Part shown: positions 1 through 8,828 of the stretch, in pieces
Layout: the number at the start of each line of letters is the position of its first letter
How positions within the stretch are numbered: position 1 is the stretch's first letter
Assembly: GCF_000308475.2 (NCBI RefSeq)
Contig: NZ_BAFT02000026.1
Span: 1 to 64,000 of the forward strand
Length of the DNA stretch: 64,000 nucleotides
Direction of reading: 5' to 3'
Source of the DNA: Nocardia brasiliensis NBRC 14402
GTDB lineage: Bacteria > Actinomycetota > Actinomycetes > Mycobacteriales > Mycobacteriaceae
Position numbers and translations under genes: made by a program
Notes under the pieces: generated by a model
What the model was told of the DNA's origin: nothing
What the model saw: the letters and a program-made list of their open reading frames with translations, nothing else
Databases searched by the model: none

Positions 1-887
1 TTCTCCTTGTCCGCGCGCCCACTCAGGCGTTCCACCCCGCGTAGCAGGGCGCTGTGATCGAGTCCGCCGTCACCGTTCGCCTTGGCGGCGGCCACCAGCT
101 GGGCGACCAAGGCGCCCAACGGAACCACGACCCCGGCTTCGCGGGCCGCGGCTGTGACGATGCCCATGTCCTTGTGGTGCAGGTCGATTCGGAAGCCGGG
201 CTGGAAGGTGCGCGAAAGCATGTTGTCCTTCTTCTGCTCGAGCACCTTCGACCCGGCCAGCCCGCCGCCGAGTACGCGCAGCGCTGCCTCGGTGTCCACG
301 CCGTACGCCTCGAGGAAGAGGACGGCCTCGGACAGGGCCTGGATGTTGGCGGCGACGATCAGCTGATTGGCCGCCTTCACGGTCTGGCCGGAGCCACTGG
401 GGCCCACGTGCACGACAGTCTTGCCGACCACGTCGAAGATCGGTCGTGCCGCCGCGAAATCCGCTGCGTCGCCGCCGACCATGATGGACAGCGTGGCGCC
501 GACGGCACCCGCTTCGCCGCCGGAGACGGGCGCGTCCAGCAGCCGGAAGCCCCGCTGCGCCGCCTGTTTCGCGAGTTCGACCGTGACATCGGGCCGGATG
601 CTGGAGAAGTCGATGATCAGCGCGCCGCGTTCGGCGCTGTCGAACACGCCCTTTTCCCCGGCCAGCACGTCTTGCACATCGGGGGAGTCGGGCACCATCA
701 CGCAGATCACCTCGGCGCCGTGTACGGCGTCGGCGATCGAGGTGGTGGCGCGTCCGCCCGCCGCGACCAGCGGTGCGGCCTTGTTGGTGCTGTGGTCGTA
801 AGCGGTCACCGAGTGACCGGCGGTGGCGAGGTGAACGGCCATGGGACTGCCCATGATGCCGAGTCCGATGAAAGCGATTGTGCTCAT
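1..887 (-). CDS. glxR: 2-hydroxy-3-oxopropionate (tartronate semialdehyde) reductase, partial at window edge
   Basis: NAD(P)-dependent beta-hydroxyacid dehydrogenase that reduces tartronate semialdehyde to glycerate in glyoxylate assimilation. The N-terminus (MSTIAFIGLGIMGSPMAVHL) is the Rossmann GxGxxG motif of the family. A substrate-binding motif (DAPVSGGEAGA), a catalytic-lysine region (GQTVKAANQL) and a C-terminal helical domain ending near GLDHSALLRGVERLSGRADKE follow. About 295 codons lie inside the window, close to the full family length, so only a few residues are missing beyond base 1. The ATG is preceded by AGGGAT. It lies 32 bases downstream of the isomerase gene on the same strand, and the two are very probably co-transcribed. 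The family also includes 3-hydroxyisobutyrate dehydrogenase; the neighbour favours the glyoxylate role. Confidence 0.88.
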   Translation of the reverse strand, partial: MSTIAFIGLGIMGSPMAVHLATAGHSVTAYDHSTNKAAPLVAAGGRATTSIADAVHGAEVICVMVPDSPDVQDVLAGEKGVFDSAERGALIIDFSSIRPDVTVELAKQAAQRGFRLLDAPVSGGEAGAVGATLSIMVGGDAADFAAARPIFDVVGKTVVHVGPSGSGQTVKAANQLIVAANIQALSEAVLFLEAYGVDTEAALRVLGGGLAGSKVLEQKKDNMLSRTFQPGFRIDLHHKDMGIVTAAAREAGVVVPLGALVAQLVAAAKANGDGGLDHSALLRGVERLSGRADKE

Positions 888-919
888 GCGATATCCCTGA
901 AGTTGTTGCGTGACAGTGG

Positions 920-1744
920 TTATGCGGTGGCCCCGCGACGTTCGCGGGGCAGCCAGGCGAAGCTGTCGGCGGAGTCGCCCGACGGCTTGTATTCGAGTCC
1001 GACCCAGCCGCGGTAGCCGCCGGCCTCGAGCGCACCGAGTTGCTGGTCGAGCGGCAGGTCACCGGTGCCCGGTTCGTGCCTGCCGTTGTTGTCGGCGATC
1101 TGCACGTGGGCGATGCGGGCGGTGTGCGCGGCGATCACCTTGTCCACGTCGTCACCGTTGACCGCCAGGTGGTAGAGGTCGGCGAGCAGGGCGATATTCG
1201 GTGCGCCGGTGGCGGTTTGCACCCGGTCTAGTACCGCGAGCGCATCCGCCGCGGTGCGCAGCGGGTACCGGGTCGCGCCGCTGACCGGCTCGATCAGCAC
1301 GGTGCCGTCGATCCGGGCCGCGGCCGCGGCGGCCAGCGCGAGGTTCTCGGTCGCCACCGCGTCCTGTGCTTCGGCGGACGCCTCGTCGAGGCGATTGCCA
1401 TAGAGCGCGTTGAACATTCGGCAGCCGAGTCGCTCGCCGATCGCGAGGGTGGCGTCGATGTTGTCGCGGAACTCGGCGGACCTGGCTGGCCAGGACACCA
1501 GGCCGCGGTCGCCGAGCGGCATGTTGCCGGCCGCGAAGTTCAAGCCGACCAGTGCCACGCCCGCGTCGGCGATCGCGGCGACGAACGCGTCGGCTTCCCG
1601 GTCGCCGGGTACGGCGCTGTCGAACGGCCACCAGAACTCGACCGCGTCGAACCCGGCGGCCCGGACCGCCGCGGGCCGTTCGAGCAGGGGCAGTTCGGTG
1701 AACAGGAGTGAGCAGTTGACGGCGTAGCGCAGCGAATGACCCAC
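920..1744 (-). CDS. hyi: Hydroxypyruvate isomerase
   Basis: Cytosolic TIM-barrel enzyme of 274 aa that interconverts hydroxypyruvate and tartronate semialdehyde. The N-terminus (LRYAVNCSLLFTELPLLERP, then GFDAVEFWWPF) and the later LIEPVSGATRYPL, LLADLYHLAVNGDDV and HVQIADNNGRHEPGTGDL stretches are those of the Hyi subfamily of xylose-isomerase-like barrels; the last holds the metal and substrate residues. The start is a GTG with a strong GGGAGG site. It is the first gene of a hyi-glxR pair and lies downstream of an operator copy at 1764-1778, so the divergent IclR protein is the likely regulator. Glyoxylate carboligase, the usual third partner, is not in the window. Confidence 0.9.
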   Translation of the reverse strand: MGHSLRYAVNCSLLFTELPLLERPAAVRAAGFDAVEFWWPFDSAVPGDREADAFVAAIADAGVALVGLNFAAGNMPLGDRGLVSWPARSAEFRDNIDATLAIGERLGCRMFNALYGNRLDEASAEAQDAVATENLALAAAAAARIDGTVLIEPVSGATRYPLRTAADALAVLDRVQTATGAPNIALLADLYHLAVNGDDVDKVIAAHTARIAHVQIADNNGRHEPGTGDLPLDQQLGALEAGGYRGWVGLEYKPSGDSADSFAWLPRERRGATA

Positions 1745-1763
1745 GGGGTACCTCCCGAGTAAA

Positions 1764-1778
1764 TTCCGCTATACGGAA
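1764..1778. promoter_or_regulatory. IclR-type operator, hyi side
   Basis: Perfect inverted repeat TTCCG-CTATA-CGGAA, 19 bases upstream of the hyi start. The same 15-base architecture recurs at 1883-1897 in front of the IclR gene. Two copies flanking one divergent promoter region point to coordinate control by the adjacent regulator. Confidence 0.65.
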
Positions 1779-1882
1779 AAGAACATCTGTTATGTGGAAT
1801 ATGCTAGGAGTCCGGCGCACGCCTAGTCAAGGAAATGCGCAGCGTTCGGCGGGTCTCGGTCGGCCAGGCGGCCTCGGTAGAC

Positions 1883-1897
1883 TTCCGCCATCCGGAA
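1883..1897. promoter_or_regulatory. IclR-type operator, autoregulatory side
   Basis: Inverted repeat TTCCG-CCATC-CGGAA, 16 bases upstream of the GTG of the IclR regulator. Its arms and spacing are identical to the copy at 1764-1778. The position suits autorepression. Confidence 0.62.
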
Positions 1898-1913
1898 AGA
1901 TGGAGGTGGCCCG

Positions 1914-2678
1914 GTGACCGCAGCGAGCGAAGCCAAAGGACGGACCGGCGGCGTCCAATCGATCGAGCGCGCTTTCGGCCTGCTCGAGACCATGGCCGAC
2001 GAGGGCGGGATGATGGGCCTCTCACAACTCGCCACGGCGTCCGGTCTGCCGCTGCCGACCATTCATCGCCTGGTGCGCACGCTCGTCGACCTGGGCTATC
2101 TGCGCCAGGAACCGTCGCGCCAGTACGTCCTCGGTCCGAAGTTGATCAAGCTCGGCGAGAGCTCGGCGCACATGCTGAGCGTCCGGGCGCGCCCGCAGTT
2201 GGCCCGGCTCGTGGACGAACTCGGCGAGTCCGCCAACATGGCCATGCTCGACGGCGATCAGATCGTGTACGTCGCGCAGGTGCCGTCGCGGCATTCGATG
2301 CGCATGTTCACCGAGGTGGGTCGCCGGGTGCTGCCGCACTGCACGGCGGTCGGCAAGGTGCTGCTGGCCGGCATGCCCGCCGAGCAGACCCGAGAACTGT
2401 TGCAGCGCACCGGCATGCCGCGCTACACCGAGCACACCATCACCGATCCGGTCGAGTTCGCCGCGCAACTGGCGACCGCCGCGCAGCACGGCTACGCCAT
2501 GGACGAGGGCGAACAGGAACTCGGCGTGCGGTGCGTCGCCGTCGCGGTCCCCGACGCGCCCGCCCCGTTGGCCATCTCCATTTCCGGTCCGGTGGGCCGG
2601 ATGTCCGAGGAACTCGTCGAGCGGGCGGTGCCGCTGCTCACCGAGGTGAGCCGGGCGCTCTCGGCCGACCTGAGCTGA
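1914..2678 (+). CDS. IclR-family transcriptional regulator
   Basis: A 254-aa DNA-binding regulator. The N-terminal winged helix (about residues 12-75) contains VQSIERAFGLLETMA and LSQLATASGLPLPTIHRLVRTL. The C-terminal effector-binding IclR domain has FTEVGRRVLPHCTAVGKVLLA and the ligand-pocket stretch GYAMDEGEQELGVRCVAVAV. It starts at a GTG with GGAGG about 7 bases upstream. It is divergent from hyi-glxR and flanked by two matching palindromes, so it probably controls glyoxylate or hydroxypyruvate metabolism, as AllR/GclR-type members do. The effector is inferred to be glyoxylate or a relative and cannot be read from the sequence. Confidence 0.88.
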   Translation: MTAASEAKGRTGGVQSIERAFGLLETMADEGGMMGLSQLATASGLPLPTIHRLVRTLVDLGYLRQEPSRQYVLGPKLIKLGESSAHMLSVRARPQLARLVDELGESANMAMLDGDQIVYVAQVPSRHSMRMFTEVGRRVLPHCTAVGKVLLAGMPAEQTRELLQRTGMPRYTEHTITDPVEFAAQLATAAQHGYAMDEGEQELGVRCVAVAVPDAPAPLAISISGPVGRMSEELVERAVPLLTEVSRALSADLS

Positions 2679-2761
2679 ATATCGGGTGCCCGCGCGCGAC
2701 GGTCGTTGTTAGCCTGCTTGCCTCAGCTTGCCTGTCCGAGCACGAACCCTAGGAGTCCTCG

Positions 2762-5700
2762 GTGGTCCACGACGATCGGCCCGCGTCACCGTTCAGCGTC
2801 CTGCCGACGCGCATCGACCTGCCCGCGGCCGAATCGTCGATCATCGAATGGTGGCGGGCGCAGCGCATTTTCGCGCGCAGCCTGGAACGCACCGCGGACG
2901 GGCCACGGTGGGGGTTCTACGAGGGCCCGCCCACGGCCAACGGGTCGCCGGGCGTGCATCACGTCGAAGCCAGGGTTTTCAAGGACGTCTTCCCGCGGTT
3001 CAAGACCATGAAGGGCTATTCGGTGCCGCGGCAAGCGGGTTGGGACTGCCACGGGCTGCCGGTCGAGCTGGCGGTGGAGAAGGAACTGGGCCTCAACGGG
3101 AAGCCGGAGATCGAGAAGTTCGGTGTCGCCGAATTCAACGCGCGGTGCCGGGAATCGGTGATGCGCCATGTCGGCGAGTTCGAGCGGATGACCGAACGCA
3201 TGGGGTACTGGATCGATCTGGCACATCCGTACACCACCATGTCGCCGGAATACGTCGACAGCGTGTGGTGGTCGTTGCAGCGGATCTTCGAGCGCGGACT
3301 GCTTACCGAGGACTTCCGGGTGGCGCCGTACTGTCCCCGGTGCGGTACCACGCTCTCGGATCACGAACTGGCGCAAGGGTATGAGACCGTCACCGATCCG
3401 TCGGTCTACGTGCGCCTGCCGCTGGTGGATCCGGTGGCCGGCCTCGGCGGTGTCGATCTGCTGATCTGGACCACGACGTCGTGGACGCTGCCCGCCAATA
3501 CCGCCGTCGCCGTCCATCCGGCGGTGAACTACGTCGTCGCGCGCACCGACGCCGGGACATTCCTTGTCGCCGAGGCCCTTTCGGCTGCCGTGCTGGGCGA
3601 GGGCGCGCAGCGGCTGGCCGAGGTGCCCGGCGCGGAGCTGGCCGGCCTGCGCTACCGCCCCGCCTTCGACCTGGTCGATATCCCGAACGCGCATCGGATC
3701 GTGCTCGCCGACTACGTGACCACCGCCGACGGTACCGGCCTGGTGCATCAGGCCCCGGCGTTCGGCGCCGACGACCTCGTCGTCTGCCAGGCCAACGGGC
3801 TGCCACTGGTCAATCCGATCGAATCCGACGGCCGGTTCTTCGGCGACCTGCCACTGATCGGCGGGCTGTTCTTCAAAGACGCCGATCCGGTGCTGATCCA
3901 GGAACTCCAGCGACGCGGATTGCTGTTCCGCCGCACCGATTTCGAGCACAGCTACCCGCACTGCTGGCGCTGCCACACCCGGCTCATGTACTACGCGCAG
4001 CCGTCCTGGTACATCCGGACCACCGCGGTACGTGAGCAATTGCGGCACGAGAACCAGCGGACCAACTGGTTCCCCGAGACCATCAAGCACGGCCGCTTCG
4101 GCAACTGGCTCGACAACAACATCGACTGGGCACTGTCCCGCAGTCGCTACTGGGGCACGCCACTTCCGTTGTGGCGCTGCGAGAACGGGCACGTCACGGC
4201 GGTCGGTTCGCGCGCCGAACTCGGCACTCTGGCGGGCACCGACACGGCGAGCATCGATCCGCACCGTCCGTACATCGACGCCGTGACCTTCGCCTGTCCG
4301 CAGTGCGCGACCACCGCCATCCGCGTGCCCGAGGTGATCGACGCCTGGTACGACTCGGGGTCGATGCCGTTCGCCGCCCTGGGCTATCCGCACGTCGAAG
4401 GGAGCGTCGCGGCGTTCCAGCGCAACTATCCGGCGCAGTACATCTGCGAGGCCATCGACCAGACGCGCGGCTGGTTCTACACCATGATGGCGGTGGGCAC
4501 GGTGGTGTTCGATCGCTCCGCGTACGAGAACGTCGTGTGCCTCGGGCTCATCCTGGCCGAAGACGGCCGCAAGATGAGCAAGCATCTCGGCAACGTGCTC
4601 GCCCCGGTCCCGCTGATGGACGCGCACGGCGCCGACGCACTGCGCTGGTTCATGGCCTGCTCGGGTTCGCCGTGGTCGGCGCGCCGGGTCGGCCCGGGCC
4701 CGCTCGACGAGATCACGCGGCGCCTGCTGATGACCTACTGGAGTACCGCGTCCTTCTTCGCGCTCTACGCGAGTAACTCGGCGTGGCAACCGGATTCGGC
4801 ACATCCGGTGGCCGAGCGTCCCGTGCTCGACCGGTGGATTCTGGGTGAACTGCACACGCTCGCCGTGGAAGTGGATGTGCGGCTCGAGTCCTACGACACG
4901 ACCGGCGCCGGTCGGCTGCTCGCGGAATTCGTCGACGCGCTGTCGAACTGGTACGTGCGGCGCTCACGGCAACGATTCTGGGACGGCGAACAGGACGCTT
5001 TGTCCACGCTGTTCGAATGCCTCGAAGTCGGCACGCGGCTGCTGGCTCCGTTCATCCCGTTCCTCACCGAACGCGTGTGGCAGGACGTTGTGCGACCGGG
5101 TCTGCCGTCGGCCCCGGATTCGGTGCACCTCGCCGAATGGCCCGGTGCCGACCGGGCTTTGATTGATCCGGTGCTGGCCGAGCAGGTGCGTACCGCGCAG
5201 GCGCTCGCGGAGGCCGGCCGGGCGGCGCGTAAGGCGAGCAAGGTGCGGGTGCGGCAGCCGCTGGCGCGGGCGTTCGTCGGCCTGCCGCCCGGCACCGAGC
5301 TGCCGCGCGAGCTGCTCGACGACGTAGCGGACGAACTGAACGTCAAGAGCCTGCAACGGTTGCAGTCCGCGGCGACGGTGCTCGACATCGGCGTGAAGGC
5401 GAACTTCCGGGCGCTGGGCAAGCGTTTCGGTAAGCAGACCCAGGCCCTCGCCGACGCGATCCACCGCGCGGACGCGGCCGATCTGGTCACTCAGCTGCGC
5501 GACAACGGCTCCGCGACAGTGGACTTCGACGGCGCACCGGTCGTGCTCACCGCGGGTGATGTGCTCGTCTCCGAGCTGCCGCGCAGCGGCTGGGTGGTCG
5601 AATCCCAGCGTGGTGTCACCATCGCACTGGACACCGAGATCACCCCGGAACTCGCGGCCGAGGGCAGCGCCCGGGATGTGGTGCGCGTCGTCCAGAACGC

Positions 5701-5911
5701 CCGGCGCGAAGCGGGACTGGCGGTCGCCGACCGCATCGTGCTCACCGTCGCCGCGGCCGCCGAGGTGGCGCAGATCGTGCGACAGCACGAAAGCTTCATC
5801 GCGCAGGAGACGCTCGCGACCACGGTGGTGTACGCAGATTCGGTCGAGGACGGATTCACCGGCACCGTAGGCACTTCCGCCGAGATCGCGGTACGGGTCG
5901 AACGGGCCTGA
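2762..5911 (+). CDS. ileS: Isoleucyl-tRNA synthetase
   Basis: Charges tRNA-Ile with isoleucine; 1049 aa, class I. The HIGH-like signature lies in GPPTANGSPGVHHVEARVFKD (near residue 60). The KMSKS loop is EDGRKMSKHLGNVL, near residue 600. A CP1 editing domain lies between them. Cysteine pairs in YCPRCGTTLSDHE, HCWRCHTRLMYY and CPQCATTA probably bind zinc. The C-terminal anticodon-binding region is of the long actinobacterial/eukaryote-like type. The GTG start follows AGGAG. Only 83 bases separate it from the IclR gene, too little for the T-box leader often found ahead of ileS. Its stop lies one base from the stop of the convergent kinase gene. Confidence 0.97.
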   Translation: MVHDDRPASPFSVLPTRIDLPAAESSIIEWWRAQRIFARSLERTADGPRWGFYEGPPTANGSPGVHHVEARVFKDVFPRFKTMKGYSVPRQAGWDCHGLPVELAVEKELGLNGKPEIEKFGVAEFNARCRESVMRHVGEFERMTERMGYWIDLAHPYTTMSPEYVDSVWWSLQRIFERGLLTEDFRVAPYCPRCGTTLSDHELAQGYETVTDPSVYVRLPLVDPVAGLGGVDLLIWTTTSWTLPANTAVAVHPAVNYVVARTDAGTFLVAEALSAAVLGEGAQRLAEVPGAELAGLRYRPAFDLVDIPNAHRIVLADYVTTADGTGLVHQAPAFGADDLVVCQANGLPLVNPIESDGRFFGDLPLIGGLFFKDADPVLIQELQRRGLLFRRTDFEHSYPHCWRCHTRLMYYAQPSWYIRTTAVREQLRHENQRTNWFPETIKHGRFGNWLDNNIDWALSRSRYWGTPLPLWRCENGHVTAVGSRAELGTLAGTDTASIDPHRPYIDAVTFACPQCATTAIRVPEVIDAWYDSGSMPFAALGYPHVEGSVAAFQRNYPAQYICEAIDQTRGWFYTMMAVGTVVFDRSAYENVVCLGLILAEDGRKMSKHLGNVLAPVPLMDAHGADALRWFMACSGSPWSARRVGPGPLDEITRRLLMTYWSTASFFALYASNSAWQPDSAHPVAERPVLDRWILGELHTLAVEVDVRLESYDTTGAGRLLAEFVDALSNWYVRRSRQRFWDGEQDALSTLFECLEVGTRLLAPFIPFLTERVWQDVVRPGLPSAPDSVHLAEWPGADRALIDPVLAEQVRTAQALAEAGRAARKASKVRVRQPLARAFVGLPPGTELPRELLDDVADELNVKSLQRLQSAATVLDIGVKANFRALGKRFGKQTQALADAIHRADAADLVTQLRDNGSATVDFDGAPVVLTAGDVLVSELPRSGWVVESQRGVTIALDTEITPELAAEGSARDVVRVVQNARREAGLAVADRIVLTVAAAAEVAQIVRQHESFIAQETLATTVVYADSVEDGFTGTVGTSAEIAVRVERA

Positions 5912-5912
5912 G

Positions 5913-7643
5913 CTAGAGGCGCGCCTCCTGCCGCAGCTGCACGAACCACGCCACCTCGTCGGCCGAGGCCATGTTCGGGTCCGCGAGGCGATGGCGGACA
6001 CCGGCTACGAAGCCGGCGGCGACCGCCTCGTCACCCGCCGCCAGCAGCAGGGCGTAGCGGATGACGTGGGTGCGCTGGGGAGCGCGGCCGAAGCGGATAT
6101 CGAAACCGTACTGCTCGCCCAACTCGTCGGCGTGCTGCACGATATCGCGCCAATCGGCGTCGATCATCGGATAGTTCGAGCGCTGTGGACCGCTCAGGCT
6201 GCCGATCAACTGGCGGTCGTACAGGGACGCGACGACCTCGGCGGCGTCGATCACCGTGGCGAGACCGCACAGGTCGGCCACCGTGTCCACGGCATGCCCC
6301 CGATAGGTGAGTGCGGCGGTGGGGGCGAGTTTGGCGGTGAAATAGGTGGCGAGTTCTTCCGGCCCCCAGCCGTCGCCGTAGGACTTCAGCTCGGAATACG
6401 AATCACCGGTGCGGACATCATCGATCAGCCAGTTGAGCAGGGCGGCACGTCCGCGACCGGCCAGCGCGCGGGCGGCGGGCTCCGGATAACCGGCCATCGC
6501 GGCGCCGAGCGAGGCGCTGTCGTGAAACGTGCCGACGCCGGGCAGCGCGAACGGCGTCAGGGCCCGCCGCCCGCGGCCGGCGGATTCCTCGGCGCTCGGC
6601 GCTGCGCGGTGCACGGCCGGGGCCCTCCCGGCGAGCCACGCCTCGACCTCGGTGAATCCCCAGCGCCGCAGCGGATCTCGGGTCAGCAGGCCGTTCAGCA
6701 GCCGCTGCCACCGGCTGCGCATCGCGGGCCGCAGCGCCAGGTCGTCCAGGGCGGCCAAGGAGATGTCGCGGGTGTTCACCTCGGCGTCGATGGTGCTGTC
6801 CGCCAGCTGCCTGCCCGCGTCGTCCTCGAAGTAGCCGCGGCCGACGAGCACCCGGTAGAGCACCATGCCGACACTCCACCAGTCGTCCTCGACCCGCCAG
6901 CGTTGCGGCGCACCCGGTGCGCTGTAGGCGGCGGTGCCCTGGCCGGTGTTGGTGATCTTCGACCGGCCGCCCAGATCCACCGCGAGGCCGAAATCGGCGA
7001 GCACCAACTCCAGCGGTAGATCCGAACGCACCAGAATGTTGCGGGGATTCACGTCCCCGTGCACGAGCGTGCTGCCGTCCGGCCGCTGCAACGCGTGCAG
7101 CTTCGTCGCGAGCTGGCGCAGCACCTCCACCGCGAGATCCGCTGCGCCACCGTGCGGATCACGCTGCCGCAAGAAGCTGTCGAGCGAGCCGAAGCGGCAG
7201 TACTCCATCACCTCGAAATGGATGTCCAGGTCGCTGCCGCGCTCGAAGACGCGCACCGAATGTTCGGCCCGGAAGCTGTCCCGATACTGCGGCGCCTCGA
7301 AATCCACGCGGTAGCGGGGCACCTGGTGGAAGAGCTTGATCGCGAAGTCGTGCCCGTTGGTGGCCCGGCACAGCCACACCGTCGCCTCTCCGCCGCTGCC
7401 GAGCTTGCGCTGCACGGTGAATCGGGAAGCCAGCGTGGGCGGCAGGGGCTGGAACGCGTCATGCGGACTGCTGTCGATCCGGGTCTGCGGCGCGGGTGGG
7501 CGCGGGGCGGTCTCGCTGTGCGCGGCGCCGCCGGGATGATCGAGCCGGGTCGGCGGCGCACTGGTGCCGGTGCGATCCAGTCGTGTCTCGGGCGCCGCGC
7601 GCCGACCGGAACCGGGGGCGTCCATGCGTGTTTCGTCAGCCAT
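5913..7643 (-). CDS. Serine/threonine protein kinase with N-terminal TRxD repeats
   Basis: Last gene of the twelve-gene cassette; 576 aa. Residues 1-60 are disordered and carry four T-R-[M/L/I]-D motifs (Thr5, Thr20, Thr32, Thr54). The kinase domain runs from about 75 to 330, with glycine loop GSGGEATV (82-89), Lys103 in AIKLF, catalytic loop HGDVNPRN (195-202) and DFG (217-219). A C-terminal region of about 230 aa is unrecognised, and no membrane segment is seen, so it should be cytosolic. The ATG has an AAGGAG site and overlaps the end of the phosphatase gene by 8 bases. The TRxD motifs match the pTxxD consensus read by FHA domains, and an FHA protein is encoded two genes upstream; phospho-docking between them is an inference. 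Confidence 0.9.
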   Translation of the reverse strand: MADETRMDAPGSGRRAAPETRLDRTGTSAPPTRLDHPGGAAHSETAPRPPAPQTRIDSSPHDAFQPLPPTLASRFTVQRKLGSGGEATVWLCRATNGHDFAIKLFHQVPRYRVDFEAPQYRDSFRAEHSVRVFERGSDLDIHFEVMEYCRFGSLDSFLRQRDPHGGAADLAVEVLRQLATKLHALQRPDGSTLVHGDVNPRNILVRSDLPLELVLADFGLAVDLGGRSKITNTGQGTAAYSAPGAPQRWRVEDDWWSVGMVLYRVLVGRGYFEDDAGRQLADSTIDAEVNTRDISLAALDDLALRPAMRSRWQRLLNGLLTRDPLRRWGFTEVEAWLAGRAPAVHRAAPSAEESAGRGRRALTPFALPGVGTFHDSASLGAAMAGYPEPAARALAGRGRAALLNWLIDDVRTGDSYSELKSYGDGWGPEELATYFTAKLAPTAALTYRGHAVDTVADLCGLATVIDAAEVVASLYDRQLIGSLSGPQRSNYPMIDADWRDIVQHADELGEQYGFDIRFGRAPQRTHVIRYALLLAAGDEAVAAGFVAGVRHRLADPNMASADEVAWFVQLRQEARL

Positions 7644-8388
7644 CGTCGTCTCCTTCGCCGTCGCAGGCCATGACCTGCAGGACGGTCACGTTGTCGCCAC
7701 CGCCGCCCGCGAGGGCCAGATCGCGGAGTTGTGCGGGCAGGTCGGCCGCGCCTCCCGCGAAGAGCCGTTCGATCGCTTCGGTTTTCGCGTAGTCGTCGAG
7801 GCCGTCCGTGCACAGCAGCAGGCCGGGGTCCGGGGGCAGGCGGCAGTCGAAGAACGCCGGATCGAGCAGGGTGCGCCGGCCGCCGCCGAGTGCCTGCTGC
7901 AGCCGATTCGAGTGGGCCGCACGGTGGTCCAGCGTCAGCTGGGCCAGATAGCGGCCCTCCAGCCGATAAGCGCGCGAGTCACCGACATTGAACACCAGCG
8001 CGGACCCGTCCGGGTGCACGGTCACCCCCGCTACGGTGCAGCCCATGCCGCGCAGTTCGGCTCGTTGCTCGCCGAGGTCGTCGAGGTCATCCGAGATCCG
8101 TTGCAGCAGTGCGCCGATGACGGCTCTGGTCTGTTCGGGACCGGCCGCCGCGGCGACCGTCCCAGGCGCGGTGAGGGATTCGCAGGCCAATCGGCTGGCG
8201 GTCGCGCCCCCGGCATGGCCGCCGAGCCCATCGCAGACCACGAGTGTGGTGGACCGGTCGATGCTCAACTCGGTGGCGAGCGTCGCGGGCATCGCGCCCT
8301 GCAACGCCCAACCGCCCCAGCCCAGCGCGTCCTCGTTGTGCGCGCGGGTCAGTCCGCGGTGGGTCACCGCGGCGATCCGGATCCGCAT
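7636..8388 (-). CDS. PP2C-family serine/threonine phosphatase
   Basis: Metal-dependent protein phosphatase of about 250 aa. Metal-binding motifs are all present: RAHNEDA at the N-terminus, VVCDGLGGHAGG, CTDGLDD and GGGDNVTV. It is a stand-alone catalytic domain without membrane segment or sensor and presumably reverses the adjacent kinase. The start chosen is the ATG at 8388, which overlaps the FHA stop as TGATG; an ATG four codons upstream (8400) is possible. Kinase, phosphatase and FHA reader lie in consecutive overlapping frames, the arrangement of a closed phospho-signalling module. Confidence 0.92.
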   Translation of the reverse strand: MRIRIAAVTHRGLTRAHNEDALGWGGWALQGAMPATLATELSIDRSTTLVVCDGLGGHAGGATASRLACESLTAPGTVAAAAGPEQTRAVIGALLQRISDDLDDLGEQRAELRGMGCTVAGVTVHPDGSALVFNVGDSRAYRLEGRYLAQLTLDHRAAHSNRLQQALGGGRRTLLDPAFFDCRLPPDPGLLLCTDGLDDYAKTEAIERLFAGGAADLPAQLRDLALAGGGGDNVTVLQVMACDGEGDDDG

Positions 8389-8828
8389 CAGGGCTCCCAT
8401 TCGATCGTGACAAGCACGTCGGCGGCGAGCCGCAGGGTGTCGCCGCGGTCGATCGGATGCTCTTCGTGCTGTGGTATCCGGACGTCGTTCACGAACGTGC
8501 CGTTGGTGGAGGTGTCGGTGAAATACAGGCGATCGCCGTCGTAGCGCAGCTCGCCGTGGAAGCGCGAGACATTGGTGTAGTTCTCGAAAACCACTGCGGC
8601 GGGGAAACCTTCGTCACGGCCGATGCCCACGAGCTGACCGGGCAGTATCCGCAGTCGCGCGCCCGAGGCGAGGACGAGTTCGAGCGGCCCGCCGCGCGAG
8701 GGGGTTTCGGGCTCCGGTGGTGTCGACGTATCCGGCAGGTCGTGGCCGCAGTTCGGGCACATCAGCGTCGGTGCGCCGCGGCTGCCGCAGGCGGGACAGG
8801 TGACCTCCTCGCCGGTCAGATCAGCCAT
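8388..8828 (-). CDS. Zinc-ribbon/FHA domain protein
   Basis: A 146-aa phosphothreonine reader. An N-terminal zinc ribbon (C11-x2-C14 and C24-x2-C27) and a short linker are followed by an FHA domain from about residue 48 to 145. The FHA signature residues are present: GR at 70-71, S-R-F-H at 88-91 and TNGT at 108-111. The domain probably binds phosphorylated TRxD motifs of the kinase. The start is the ATG at 8828; the frame is open further upstream, but that part lies inside the radical-SAM gene and has no protein-like composition. It overlaps the radical-SAM gene by 13 bases. Confidence 0.88.
   Translation of the reverse strand: MADLTGEEVTCPACGSRGAPTLMCPNCGHDLPDTSTPPEPETPSRGGPLELVLASGARLRILPGQLVGIGRDEGFPAAVVFENYTNVSRFHGELRYDGDRLYFTDTSTNGTFVNDVRIPQHEEHPIDRGDTLRLAADVLVTIEWEP

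Noticed and set aside
2679..2761. T-box leader ahead of ileS
   Set aside because: Only 83 bases are available and no T-box core sequence or specifier stem is seen.
2786..4855. Long minus-strand open frame (689 codons) opposite ileS
   Set aside because: It is the antisense shadow of a highly GC-biased gene; composition is Arg/Gly/His-rich with no domain.
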